Assembly (NCBI RefSeq): GCF_026168755.1
Contig: NZ_JAPFDR010000021.1
Coordinates: 1 to 49,662 of the forward strand
DNA from: Clostridium sp.
GTDB lineage: Bacteria; Bacillota; Clostridia; Clostridiales; Clostridiaceae
Direction: 5' to 3'
DNA: 49,662 nucleotides
In this document: positions 35,462-42,648 of the stretch, one piece after another
How the letters are laid out: every line of letters begins with the position of its first letter
Position numbering within the stretch: position 1 is the stretch's first letter
Notes under the pieces: model-generated
What the model was told of the DNA's origin: nothing
What the model saw: only the letters and a program-made list of their open reading frames with translations
Database searches by the model: none
Translations under genes and position numbers: made by a program

Positions 35462-35878
35462 TTAAGCCATTTTTCTTCTTGCCGCTTCCATTACAAGCTT
35501 TTCTTCTGGAGTAATTGTCTTAACTTTAAATATAAAGTAATATAATTTAATTATTATTAATACTATAATAGTTATTCTCATAGGTAATACATCAACTAAT
35601 ATTAAAGGAAAAGCTAACATAAAATTAACGAAACTTAGTAATACAACTTTTTGTTTTAATGTCATAGCTCTTTCCTTTACAAAACTCTCTAAATGCTTTT
35701 TGTAAATATTTGTGTTTGTAAACCAAACATGAAATCTGTCAGATCCCTTTGCAAAACAAAATGATGTTAATAATAAAAATGGTGTTGTTGGTAATATGGG
35801 TAATATTACTCCTACAAGCCCTAACCCAAGTGCTATAAACCCTAAAGTTATATAAAAATATTTCTTTACTTTATTCAT
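35462..35878 (-). CDS. YbaN/DUF454 family inner-membrane protein
   Basis: A 138-residue membrane protein with the DUF454 signature PILPTTPFLLLTSFCFAKGS (about 27-46), followed by DRFHVWFTNTNIYKKHLESF. It has two hydrophobic regions, at about 7-45 and 78-112. The family is widespread and its function is not established; in several bacteria its genes lie near heme or iron uptake genes. AAAGGGG precedes the ATG. It sits between the ygbA-like gene and the small membrane protein, under a perfect Fur-type box at 36254-36268. That position supports an iron- or heme-related role. Confidence 0.85.
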   Translation of the reverse strand: MNKVKKYFYITLGFIALGLGLVGVILPILPTTPFLLLTSFCFAKGSDRFHVWFTNTNIYKKHLESFVKERAMTLKQKVVLLSFVNFMLAFPLILVDVLPMRITIIVLIIIKLYYFIFKVKTITPEEKLVMEAARRKMA

Positions 35879-35928
35879 GCTTTACTCCCCTTTTAATTAA
35901 TACTTTTTATATTTCCTAATATTTATTA

Positions 35929-36228
35929 CTATTTATTTAACGCATGTCTAATAAGTTCAACTGGATTATAAATAATCAGTCTTGGTCCAGAAAACTTCAT
36001 TACTTCCTTTACCTTTTCCTTCATATCTTTTTTATAGCAATGAATTGGACATCTTGAACAAGTAGATTTATTTTCACCAAACTTACAAAAACTAAGTCTT
36101 TTATGTGCATATTCTAATAACTCTGCACACTCTTCACATAATTCACCTTTTTTATTGCCATGCTTCTTTTGACAATATATATCTATCATTAGCTTTATAG
36201 TCTTTTTTTCTCTATCTATTCTTCCCAT
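35929..36228 (-). CDS. YgbA-family (nitrous oxide-stimulated promoter) Cys-rich protein
   Basis: A 99-residue soluble protein with seven Cys in two clusters: Cys19, CEEC (31-34), Cys48, CSRC (57-60) and Cys64 followed by YKKDMKEKV. The C-terminal MKFSGPRLIIYNPVELIRHAL is the hallmark of the family named after nitrous oxide-stimulated promoters; its E. coli member YgbA belongs to the NsrR regulon and helps recovery from nitrosative stress. The Cys spacing suggests a metal or Fe-S site. It is the first gene of an operon whose Fur-type box lies 26 bp upstream of the ATG. Iron control rather than NsrR control is what the sequence indicates here. Confidence 0.8.
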   Translation of the reverse strand: MGRIDREKKTIKLMIDIYCQKKHGNKKGELCEECAELLEYAHKRLSFCKFGENKSTCSRCPIHCYKKDMKEKVKEVMKFSGPRLIIYNPVELIRHALNK

Positions 36229-36253
36229 ATTAATGCCCCTTTCAAAATATTAA

Positions 36254-36268
36254 TGATAATCATTATCA
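36254..36268. promoter_or_regulatory. Perfect 7-1-7 Fur-type box
   Basis: TGATAATCATTATCA matches the TGATAAT-N-ATTATCA pattern at every position and is itself a perfect palindrome. It lies 26-40 bp upstream of the ygbA-like ATG. I could not fix the promoter elements; a TATTAT overlaps its upstream edge. Confidence 0.88.
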
Positions 36269-36279
36269 TAATATCCTTT

Positions 36280-36332
36280 TAATAAAAGACTGCATCAAAA
36301 CTCATAATTTCATTATGATACAGCCTTTATTT
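36280..36332 (-). terminator. Terminator after the cydC-like gene
   Basis: On the minus strand AATAAAGGCTGTATCA pairs with TGATGCAGTCTTTTATT (a few mismatches) around a loop of about 20 nt. The stem end supplies the T-rich run. It separates the ABC transporter transcript from the next Fur-controlled operon. Confidence 0.7.
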
Positions 36333-36334
36333 AA

Positions 36335-38005
36335 TTAGCTTAATACTAACTTACTATTTTCAAGCTTATATGTCTTATTACAAACAGCCGTTGTTGATTT
36401 TCTATGTGAAATAAGTACTATTGTCTTATCTTCACAATTTTCTTTTATTGATTTTAGTATTTCACCTTCATTTAATGTATCTAAGTTACTTGTAGGTTCA
36501 TCTAAAATTAAAATCTCTCCATTACTTAAGAATGCTCTTGCTAGTCCTATTCTTTGCTTTTCTCCTGAAGAAAGATTTCCTCCAAGTTCTCCAACCTTAG
36601 TATCGTATCCTTTAGGTAAAGTTTCTATAAACTCATGTATAGATGCCATCTTAGCAGCTCTTATTACATCTTCTTTCGTTGCATTATCATTACCTATTTT
36701 TATATTATCCATTATAGTTTCATTAAACAAATACGTTTCTTGACTAACTAAAGTTTGGCTACTTCTAAGAGATGCAGTATTAACCTCTTTAATATTTTTA
36801 TTATCTAAGTTAATTTTTCCTTCATTTACATCCCAAAATCTCATCATAAGCTTAACAAATGTACTCTTACCAATTCCACTTTCACCTATAAGGGCTATCT
36901 TATCCCCTCTTTTTATATGAACTGATGTATTATCAAAAATCTTTTCTTTTCTATTTGGGTAAGAGAATGTTACATTATCATAAGCTATTGACTCACCATT
37001 TACTAAGTGTCCATCTAAAACTTCCTCTACATGTGGCTCTTCATCAATTAAATCAAATAATCTTTCTGCACAAGCAAAAGTTTGAAGTAATGTATTTGAA
37101 AGGTTACTTAAAGCAACTACTGGTCCAAAAGATGAAGCAATTATTACTATAGCTACAAGCATCCATGTAAATGAAATATTCCCAATTGAATATTGAGCAA
37201 ATCCAACACCAACAAAAGTTAATATTGCAATCATTATAGTTAAATCTGTAATAGCTCTTATTATACCTTCATGCTCTTTAATTTTATCAAGGCTTTCATT
37301 TATTCTATGTGATTTTGAGTTAATTTCATTTAATCTTTCATCACCTGATTTAAATAGTAATACTTCCTTTAACCCTCTTAAAGAGTCAAGTATATAGTTA
37401 TTACATTCACCAAACATATTTCTATAAGCAACACCAGCCTCTTTACCTAAACTAGAAGAAGCATAAGGAATAAGAAATCCAACTATTAAGAAGAATATTA
37501 CTGATAACCCCCCAAACCAAGGATTTATTATAAATAATATTATAGAAATAATACTGTTAGTTATTATTGCAATTGATATTGGAGCTATTGTATGAGCATA
37601 AAATACCTCTAAAAGCTCAATATCTGAAGTTATTAACGAAATAAGATTTCCCTTTTCTTGACCCTCTAATTTAGCAGGCGCTAATTTTCTAAGCTTAGCA
37701 AATATCTTATCTCTTAATATATATAGTATTTTAAAAGCAATATAGTGGCCAGATAATTGTTCACCATATCTTAAAAATCCTCTTAAAAGTGCACTTACAG
37801 CCATAACTACCATTGCACCAGTAAAGCTAATAAATGTAATATCACCTATGAATGCACCTATAGCTATTGCTCCAAAACTCGCTATAGCTATTGCAGCTAA
37901 AAACCCTATAACACCCATACTTATAGTAATTGCCATAATTGGTGCTAATGGTTTTAATTCCACTATTAATCTCTTCATTATTTGGAAGCCTGATCTTCTT
38001 TTCAT
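36335..38005 (-). CDS. CydC-like ABC transporter, membrane and ATPase fused
   Basis: A 556-residue half-transporter: six membrane helices (about 15-300) followed by an ATPase domain. The domain has Walker A GESGIGKST (about 372), signature LSSGEKQRIGLARAF and Walker B ILILDEPTSNLD. Its closest named relatives by layout are CydC-type subunits, which with CydD move cysteine/glutathione or, in recent proposals, heme. No cytochrome bd gene is in the window, so the cargo should not be assumed. It begins 1 bp after the stop of the cydD-like gene with GGGAGG inside that gene's end, so the two are translated together and should form a heterodimer. The promoter at 39858-39909 carries two Fur-type boxes. 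Confidence 0.83.
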   Translation of the reverse strand: MKRRSGFQIMKRLIVELKPLAPIMAITISMGVIGFLAAIAIASFGAIAIGAFIGDITFISFTGAMVVMAVSALLRGFLRYGEQLSGHYIAFKILYILRDKIFAKLRKLAPAKLEGQEKGNLISLITSDIELLEVFYAHTIAPISIAIITNSIISIILFIINPWFGGLSVIFFLIVGFLIPYASSSLGKEAGVAYRNMFGECNNYILDSLRGLKEVLLFKSGDERLNEINSKSHRINESLDKIKEHEGIIRAITDLTIMIAILTFVGVGFAQYSIGNISFTWMLVAIVIIASSFGPVVALSNLSNTLLQTFACAERLFDLIDEEPHVEEVLDGHLVNGESIAYDNVTFSYPNRKEKIFDNTSVHIKRGDKIALIGESGIGKSTFVKLMMRFWDVNEGKINLDNKNIKEVNTASLRSSQTLVSQETYLFNETIMDNIKIGNDNATKEDVIRAAKMASIHEFIETLPKGYDTKVGELGGNLSSGEKQRIGLARAFLSNGEILILDEPTSNLDTLNEGEILKSIKENCEDKTIVLISHRKSTTAVCNKTYKLENSKLVLS

Positions 38006-38006
38006 A

Positions 38007-39806
38007 CTAGCAAACCTCCCTTATCATTTCTAATTCATTTTGCTTATTAACCATATCATAATAATAATTTTCTTTACTCATTAACTCTTCATAAGATCCA
38101 CTTTCTACTAAGTGGCCTTTATTCATGACATAAACCTTCTTAGCCTCTTTTACATTGGCTAATCTATGAGAAATTACTAATATAGTTTTATTTTTAGAAA
38201 GTTCATAAATAGCTTCCCAAATACTTTCTTCACTTTCAACATCTATATTTGAAGTTGCTTCATCAAAAATTATCATTGGTCTATCTGCTAAGATAACTCT
38301 AGCTAAAGCTAATCTTTGCTTTTGTCCTCCTGATAATGCACTACCTGCTTGACCAACATCAGTTAATAATCCATCTTTTAACCCTTTAACAAAATCATAT
38401 AATCTTGCAGTTTTTAATGCCTTATTTATTTCATCCTCTGATGCATCTCTCTTAGCCATTAATAAATTATCTAAAATAGTTCCATTAAATATGTAACTAT
38501 TAGTAGAAACTAAGGCTATGTTTCCATAAATATTATCTAAAGATATATTTTCTATATTAGTATTATTTACTCTTATTTCACCTTTAGTAACTTTACTGTT
38601 ATTTAATATAAGTGAGGCAATTGTACTTTTACCTGATCCACTTTCCCCTACTATTGCAACTAATCCACTTGGTGTAATTTCCATATTTATATTATTTAAT
38701 ACTTTTCTTTCACCATCATAGCTAAAATCAACATTTTCTAATTTTACATTTATATCACTAAATTTAACTTCTTCATTAGAGATTACGTCTTTCTCTCTTT
38801 CTTCAGCATCTAAAATACCAAACATTCTATCACTTGCCGCCATACCATTCATAGCTATATGGAAATAAGAACCTAAAAGTCTAAGTGGTATAAAGAATTC
38901 TGATGAAAGTAATATTATAATAAGTAGACTTCCTACAGGAATCTCTCCATTTTTAAATTGAATTAATGCAACAATTGTTCCTGCTGCAGCACCACCAAAA
39001 GCTACTAAATCCATTATTGTTATTGAATTTAGCTGCATACTTAAAACCTTCATAGTTATTTTTCTAAACTTTTCGGCTTCTTCATTCATTTTCTCATGTC
39101 TTTTTTCATCAATATTAAATACTTTTAGTGTAGTTAATCCTTGAAGATTTTCTAAGAAAGTACCTCCTAAATCTGAATAGGACTTCCAATAATCCTTTAA
39201 TATTCTTTTAGCAATTTTCATAATTGCAATTATTGATATTGGTATAAGAGGTACACAAAGTATAAATACAAGTGCTGCTTTAAATGAAATAAAGCTCATA
39301 AAAGCAAATAATGTTACTGGTACTAAAAGTGCGTAGAAAAATTGTGATAGATATTTACCAAAATAAATTTCTAATTGCTCTATTCCCTCAACAGATACTT
39401 GAACTACTGCTGATGTACTTTCAACATTAGTATATCCAGTACCTAATTTTAATAATTTTTTGTAAATAAGTTCTCTTAATGTTACTCTTGCATTTGCAGA
39501 GGCTGCATTTGAAAACTTAGCATATAAAATATTACATAAATATCTTATAGCTAGTAAAATTCCTATAATTATAATTCCCGATAGTAGTGAAATACTCCCC
39601 CATATTTTATAGTTCATCATAGATTCAAAAACATTATCTCCATTAAGATCTAATCTTTCACCTATATAAATTTTATTAATAAATTGACCAATTAGTATTA
39701 TAGTAACTATATTACATAAAACTGCAATCCAATTGACCAAAATAGTTAATGCTATGTATTTTTTAGAATCTTTACATAGGTTTATCAACCTTTTATTTAT
39801 CATCAT
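38007..39806 (-). CDS. CydD-like ABC transporter, membrane and ATPase fused
   Basis: The 599-residue partner of the next gene. Six membrane helices (about 20-320) are followed by an ATPase domain with Walker A GESGSGKST, signature LSGGQKQRLALARVI and Walker B MIIFDEATSNID. The glutamates after both Walker B aspartates of the pair are present, so both sites may be active. The membrane part contains YTNVESTSAVVQVSVEGIEQ, typical of CydD-type subunits. The ATG at 39806 has AAAGGAGG 10 nt upstream; an in-frame ATG at 39848 lacks such a site. Fur-type boxes within and just after its promoter indicate induction when iron is low. Confidence 0.83.
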   Translation of the reverse strand: MMINKRLINLCKDSKKYIALTILVNWIAVLCNIVTIILIGQFINKIYIGERLDLNGDNVFESMMNYKIWGSISLLSGIIIIGILLAIRYLCNILYAKFSNAASANARVTLRELIYKKLLKLGTGYTNVESTSAVVQVSVEGIEQLEIYFGKYLSQFFYALLVPVTLFAFMSFISFKAALVFILCVPLIPISIIAIMKIAKRILKDYWKSYSDLGGTFLENLQGLTTLKVFNIDEKRHEKMNEEAEKFRKITMKVLSMQLNSITIMDLVAFGGAAAGTIVALIQFKNGEIPVGSLLIIILLSSEFFIPLRLLGSYFHIAMNGMAASDRMFGILDAEEREKDVISNEEVKFSDINVKLENVDFSYDGERKVLNNINMEITPSGLVAIVGESGSGKSTIASLILNNSKVTKGEIRVNNTNIENISLDNIYGNIALVSTNSYIFNGTILDNLLMAKRDASEDEINKALKTARLYDFVKGLKDGLLTDVGQAGSALSGGQKQRLALARVILADRPMIIFDEATSNIDVESEESIWEAIYELSKNKTILVISHRLANVKEAKKVYVMNKGHLVESGSYEELMSKENYYYDMVNKQNELEMIREVC

Positions 39807-39857
39807 AATATATACTCCTCCTTTGAATCCTTTATTCATTTGAAACAAACTTTCAAC

Positions 39858-39909
39858 TGATATTTATTATCACTTAATATACTATAACCCAAATGATAAT
39901 TATTTTCAA
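39858..39909 (-). promoter_or_regulatory. Promoter of the cydDC-like operon with two Fur-type boxes
   Basis: On the minus strand TTGAAA (39904-39909) and TATAGT (39881-39886) are 17 bp apart. One box, TGATAATTATTTTCA (39894-39908, 14 of 15 to the 7-1-7 pattern), lies between the -35 and -10; the other, TGATATTTATTATCA (39858-39872, 14 of 15), lies at the transcription start. Both would block RNA polymerase when Fur binds. Confidence 0.8.
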
Positions 39910-39979
39910 TACTTTCATTAATAAATTTTCTATTTTTGTATTATAATTAACTTATAGTACATATTTTAGGAGTAATAAT

Positions 39980-40789
39980 ATGAATAAATTTTCAAGCAAA
40001 AACAAATTAATTGAAAGACAACTAAAACAACTTAATAAAAAAGAAGAAAAATTAACAGCTGAAAGAAATCCTGGTATTATAAAAACTAAATTAGATCCTT
40101 TAAAAGCAAATATTGAAGAGAAAATCCCTGAAAAACTTCAAGTCACTTTAAATATTGCCTTTGAAAAAGGATTTAAAACAGTATTTGATAAAGGTATAGG
40201 TATAATTGAAAAAACTTATAATAAAGAAAATATAAACATGGAATTTGATATACACTCTTACGCAATAAATAAATATCCAACAAAAAAAAATCTAAAAAAA
40301 ATTGATAAGTCTGCAAATAAAAAAACATTTATAAATAAATCTGTTAGTGCTATTGAAGGTAGTGCTCTAGGACTATTAGGTATAGGACTTCCTGACATCC
40401 CTATATATATTGGAGTAATTTTAAAGTCTATTTATGAAATTAGTTTAAGTTATGGATTTGATTATAATTCTCATGAAGAGAGAGTTTATATTTTAAATAT
40501 AATTTCTGCTTCCGTCACTTTAGGTACTGAAAGAAAAATTTATTTTAATAAATTAGACACTATAGCAAGTGAAATAGATAATAATCAATATCATGATTAC
40601 AATATTGATGAAACATTAAAAGAAACTTCTAATAAAATCTCTACTTATATGTTAACTTCAAAATTTATACAAGGTCTTCCTATAGTCGGAGTTATTGGTG
40701 GAATTGCCAATTTTAAAACATTACAAGATATAAGCACTATAGCTAAACTCAAATATAAACAAAGATATTTAAATAAACTCTTAATATAA
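39980..40789 (+). CDS. EcsC family protein
   Basis: A 269-residue protein with a basic N-terminus rich in Lys and Asn (residues 1-50, possible short coiled coil KQLNKKEEKLTAERN). The EcsC domain follows with SAIEGSALGLLGIGLPDIPIYIGVILKSIYEISLSYGFD (in part, about 120-160) and FIQGLPIVGVIGGIANF near the end. The family is named after the third gene of the Bacillus ecs ABC transporter operon, and its biochemical role is unknown. TAGGAG lies 6-7 nt before the ATG. A TATAAT at 39942-39947 is its likely -10. It is divergent from the cydDC-like operon and has its own terminator. No Fur box overlaps its promoter. Confidence 0.85.
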   Translation: MNKFSSKNKLIERQLKQLNKKEEKLTAERNPGIIKTKLDPLKANIEEKIPEKLQVTLNIAFEKGFKTVFDKGIGIIEKTYNKENINMEFDIHSYAINKYPTKKNLKKIDKSANKKTFINKSVSAIEGSALGLLGIGLPDIPIYIGVILKSIYEISLSYGFDYNSHEERVYILNIISASVTLGTERKIYFNKLDTIASEIDNNQYHDYNIDETLKETSNKISTYMLTSKFIQGLPIVGVIGGIANFKTLQDISTIAKLKYKQRYLNKLLI

Positions 40790-40793
40790 TAAC

Positions 40794-40838
40794 AAAAGCG
40801 ACTAGATATAACTCTAATTTATAACTAGCCGCTTTTTT
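40794..40838. terminator. Bidirectional terminator between ecsC-family gene and DUF2325 gene
   Basis: AAAAGCG-A-CTAG (40794-40804) pairs with CTAG-C-CGCTTTT (from 40825), one mismatch, followed by T on the plus strand. The complementary side serves the DUF2325 operon. Confidence 0.82.
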
Positions 40839-40866
40839 AATTTTAACTTCCTCATATACTCACACT

Positions 40867-41151
40867 TTAGTTTAATACTATTTCCTTAATAAGTGATTCC
40901 ACTGCATTTAATGTACTTTTATGCTTTCTTATAACCCTTATATTTTTCTTATCTGCTTCTCTCTTTGCCGTCAATACAAGTTTATGAGATACTACATCTG
41001 TTAATAATATAACTGCATCTGGCATTCCAATTTTATTCTTTAACCCTGTTTCCATTTGAGTAAAAACCTTTGCCTTACAATTATATTTTTTACATACTCT
41101 AATATAATCTTTAGTCATTTTATCATGACCACCAACTATTACTACACTCAT
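40867..41151 (-). CDS. DUF2325 domain protein
   Basis: A 94-residue soluble protein that is almost entirely the DUF2325 domain. It has the opening MSVVIVGGHDKM with the conserved Gly-Gly-His, then the Cys pair VCKKYNCKAKVF, DAVILLTDVVSHKLV, and a C-terminal helix. The fold is probably a small Rossmann-like alpha/beta unit. The GGH motif and the second His (VSHK) are candidate ligands, but no function is proven to my knowledge. AAAGGAG lies before the ATG. It is the third gene after flavodoxin and DUF3793 in a Fur-box-led operon, so an iron- or redox-linked role is the best guess. Confidence 0.8.
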   Translation of the reverse strand: MSVVIVGGHDKMTKDYIRVCKKYNCKAKVFTQMETGLKNKIGMPDAVILLTDVVSHKLVLTAKREADKKNIRVIRKHKSTLNAVESLIKEIVLN

Positions 41152-41209
41152 TTTTTCCTCTCCTTTTAACTATTTATTATCTTTAATCTTATTAATTGGA
41201 ATAATTGTC

Positions 41210-41848
41210 TTATGCACTAGCTTCTTCATATTCTTCAAATAAACCTCTTATAGAGCAAGCTACATTATGAGATGAATCTCCATTTAAAATATAATTTACA
41301 GTATGCTCCTTAACTTTATCATATCTACTGAAAGTTTCCTTGGCTTCTTGTAAATTATTATATACAAGCCAATATCCACATCTTAAACATTTTTTATTTT
41401 TACAATTCATAAAATCCATAACATCATTTAATGGAAAGCCTAAAAATATACCTAATTCATGTGGACAATTAAATTCTTTATATCTGTTCTTTAGCATATA
41501 TAAATAATTATTTATATCACTCTTATCTGAATATCCTAATTGCATTAAGAATCTTTTATTATCTTTTCTAAATATATAGTTTGATAATTGCTTTTTATTA
41601 TATATCAATATAATTAACGCATTACTACATTCTCTTAAATCTATATATTGAATATCAATAGCTTCTAAAAAATCAATTCCGTACTTTATCCATTTATCAT
41701 ATAAATTTTCTTTGTCTTTTTTTATTGTGATGGTTGCTGATGGTTTAACTCCTGAGATTACCAGAGAGGCATTGTAAATTAAAAACTTTTCAATGCACTC
41801 CCTTTCTTCCATATTAGCAAGACTTTTGTAAAATTCAACTTGCTTCAA
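41210..41848 (-). CDS. DUF3793 family protein
   Basis: A 212-residue soluble protein of the DUF3793 family, found mainly in anaerobic Firmicutes and often beside a flavodoxin gene. Visible features are an N-terminal segment with SLVISGVKPSATITIKK (the sequence has ASLVISGVKPSATITI), CPHELGIFLGFPLNDVMDF near the middle, and the Cys cluster CKNKKCLRCGYWLVY (C-x4-C-x2-C, about 170). The start is TTG (41848), with AAAGGCG about 10 nt upstream. It lies 7 bp after flavodoxin and shares its Fur-controlled promoter. Function is unknown. The Cys cluster and the partner gene suggest redox or metal binding. Confidence 0.82.
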   Translation of the reverse strand: MKQVEFYKSLANMEERECIEKFLIYNASLVISGVKPSATITIKKDKENLYDKWIKYGIDFLEAIDIQYIDLRECSNALIILIYNKKQLSNYIFRKDNKRFLMQLGYSDKSDINNYLYMLKNRYKEFNCPHELGIFLGFPLNDVMDFMNCKNKKCLRCGYWLVYNNLQEAKETFSRYDKVKEHTVNYILNGDSSHNVACSIRGLFEEYEEASA

Positions 41849-41855
41849 TTTATTT

Positions 41856-42272
41856 CTACGCCTTTGCTATAGTCATTCCTAATTCAATACACTCAGAAGA
41901 GTTATCCTCAGGCTCATATTGAATTATTAACCCATCATCAATTAAGGTACAACCTAAAGACTCCATTCTTTCTTGCCAATCTCTCATCCATTGACCATCT
42001 CCCCATCCATATGATCCAAATAAAGCAACTTTTTTTCCTGAAATTTTAGACGATATTTCTTCTACGAAAGGTTCAAATTCATTTTCTTCTAATACTTCAT
42101 CACCCATAGCTGGACACCCAAGTATAACTATTTCTTCATTATCAAATATATTAGCATTTGCATCTGATACATTAATTACCTCTACACTTTTTCCACCATT
42201 AACTATCCCCTCTGCAATTAAATTTGCCATTTTCTCAGTGTTTCCAGATGCTGAATAATAAACTATTTTCAT
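41856..42272 (-). CDS. Flavodoxin
   Basis: A 138-residue FMN electron carrier that replaces ferredoxin when iron is scarce. The phosphate-binding loop YSASGNTEKMA (residues 6-16) and the isoalloxazine-side loops (GCPAMGDE at about 60, GSYGWGDGQWM at about 94) are in place, and the length is that of short-chain flavodoxins. The start is the ATG at 42272 with GGGAGGAGAG upstream; an ATG five codons earlier lies before that site. Its promoter has a Fur-type box at the transcription start, which agrees with induction under iron limitation. DUF3793 and DUF2325 follow in the same operon. Confidence 0.95.
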   Translation of the reverse strand: MKIVYYSASGNTEKMANLIAEGIVNGGKSVEVINVSDANANIFDNEEIVILGCPAMGDEVLEENEFEPFVEEISSKISGKKVALFGSYGWGDGQWMRDWQERMESLGCTLIDDGLIIQYEPEDNSSECIELGMTIAKA

Positions 42273-42294
42273 ATTCTCTCCTCCCAAGCAATAT

Positions 42295-42348
42295 TGATAT
42301 TCATTCTCAATTATTTATTATAATATAGTATTCTCTTTATCATGTCAA
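42295..42348 (-). promoter_or_regulatory. Flavodoxin promoter with Fur-type box
   Basis: On the minus strand a perfect TTGACA (42343-42348) and TATTAT (42320-42325) are 17 bp apart. The box TGATATTCATTCTCA (42295-42309) matches 13 of 15 positions of the 7-1-7 pattern and covers the start region. Confidence 0.78.
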
Positions 42349-42400
42349 TATATAACTTGAAATTTTTTGCAATTATTTTATACTTATCTACATTTTCATA

Positions 42401-42455
42401 AAAAAATAGAAGATACTAAAACTCCTTCCAGTACCCCCTAAAATATAAAGTATCT
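42401..42455 (-). terminator. Likely terminator of the feo operon
   Basis: On the minus strand AGATACT (42449-42455) pairs with AGTATCT (42411-42417) across a long loop, followed by TCTATTTTTTT. It begins inside the stop codon of the Cys-rich peptide gene. Confidence 0.55.
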
Positions 42456-42618
42456 ACTTGTGCTTAAATTTTATGTTACTATTGCATGATTTTTTGATAG
42501 AACATCCTGAACAACCACAACCACATCCATCACTATTATTTTTACTCTTCTTAAACATATTCAATACAGCTAAAAATAACAAAGCAAATACTATTGCTCC
42601 AATAATAAATGTTGCCAT
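42454..42618 (-). CDS. FeoB-associated Cys-rich membrane peptide
   Basis: A 54-residue peptide: one membrane helix (residues 3-21, TFIIGAIVFALLFLAVLN), a basic stretch KKSK, then GCGCGCSGCSIKKSC with five Cys (32, 34, 36, 39, 45). This is the pattern of the small Cys-rich proteins encoded after feoB in Firmicutes. They are thought to help FeoB function or to bind iron, but their action is not settled. GGAAGTG lies before the ATG. It follows feoB by 30 bp and ends the operon. Confidence 0.9.
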   Translation of the reverse strand: MATFIIGAIVFALLFLAVLNMFKKSKNNSDGCGCGCSGCSIKKSCNSNIKFKHK

Positions 42619-42648
42619 TTATATCACTTCCTTGTTTATTACAATATT

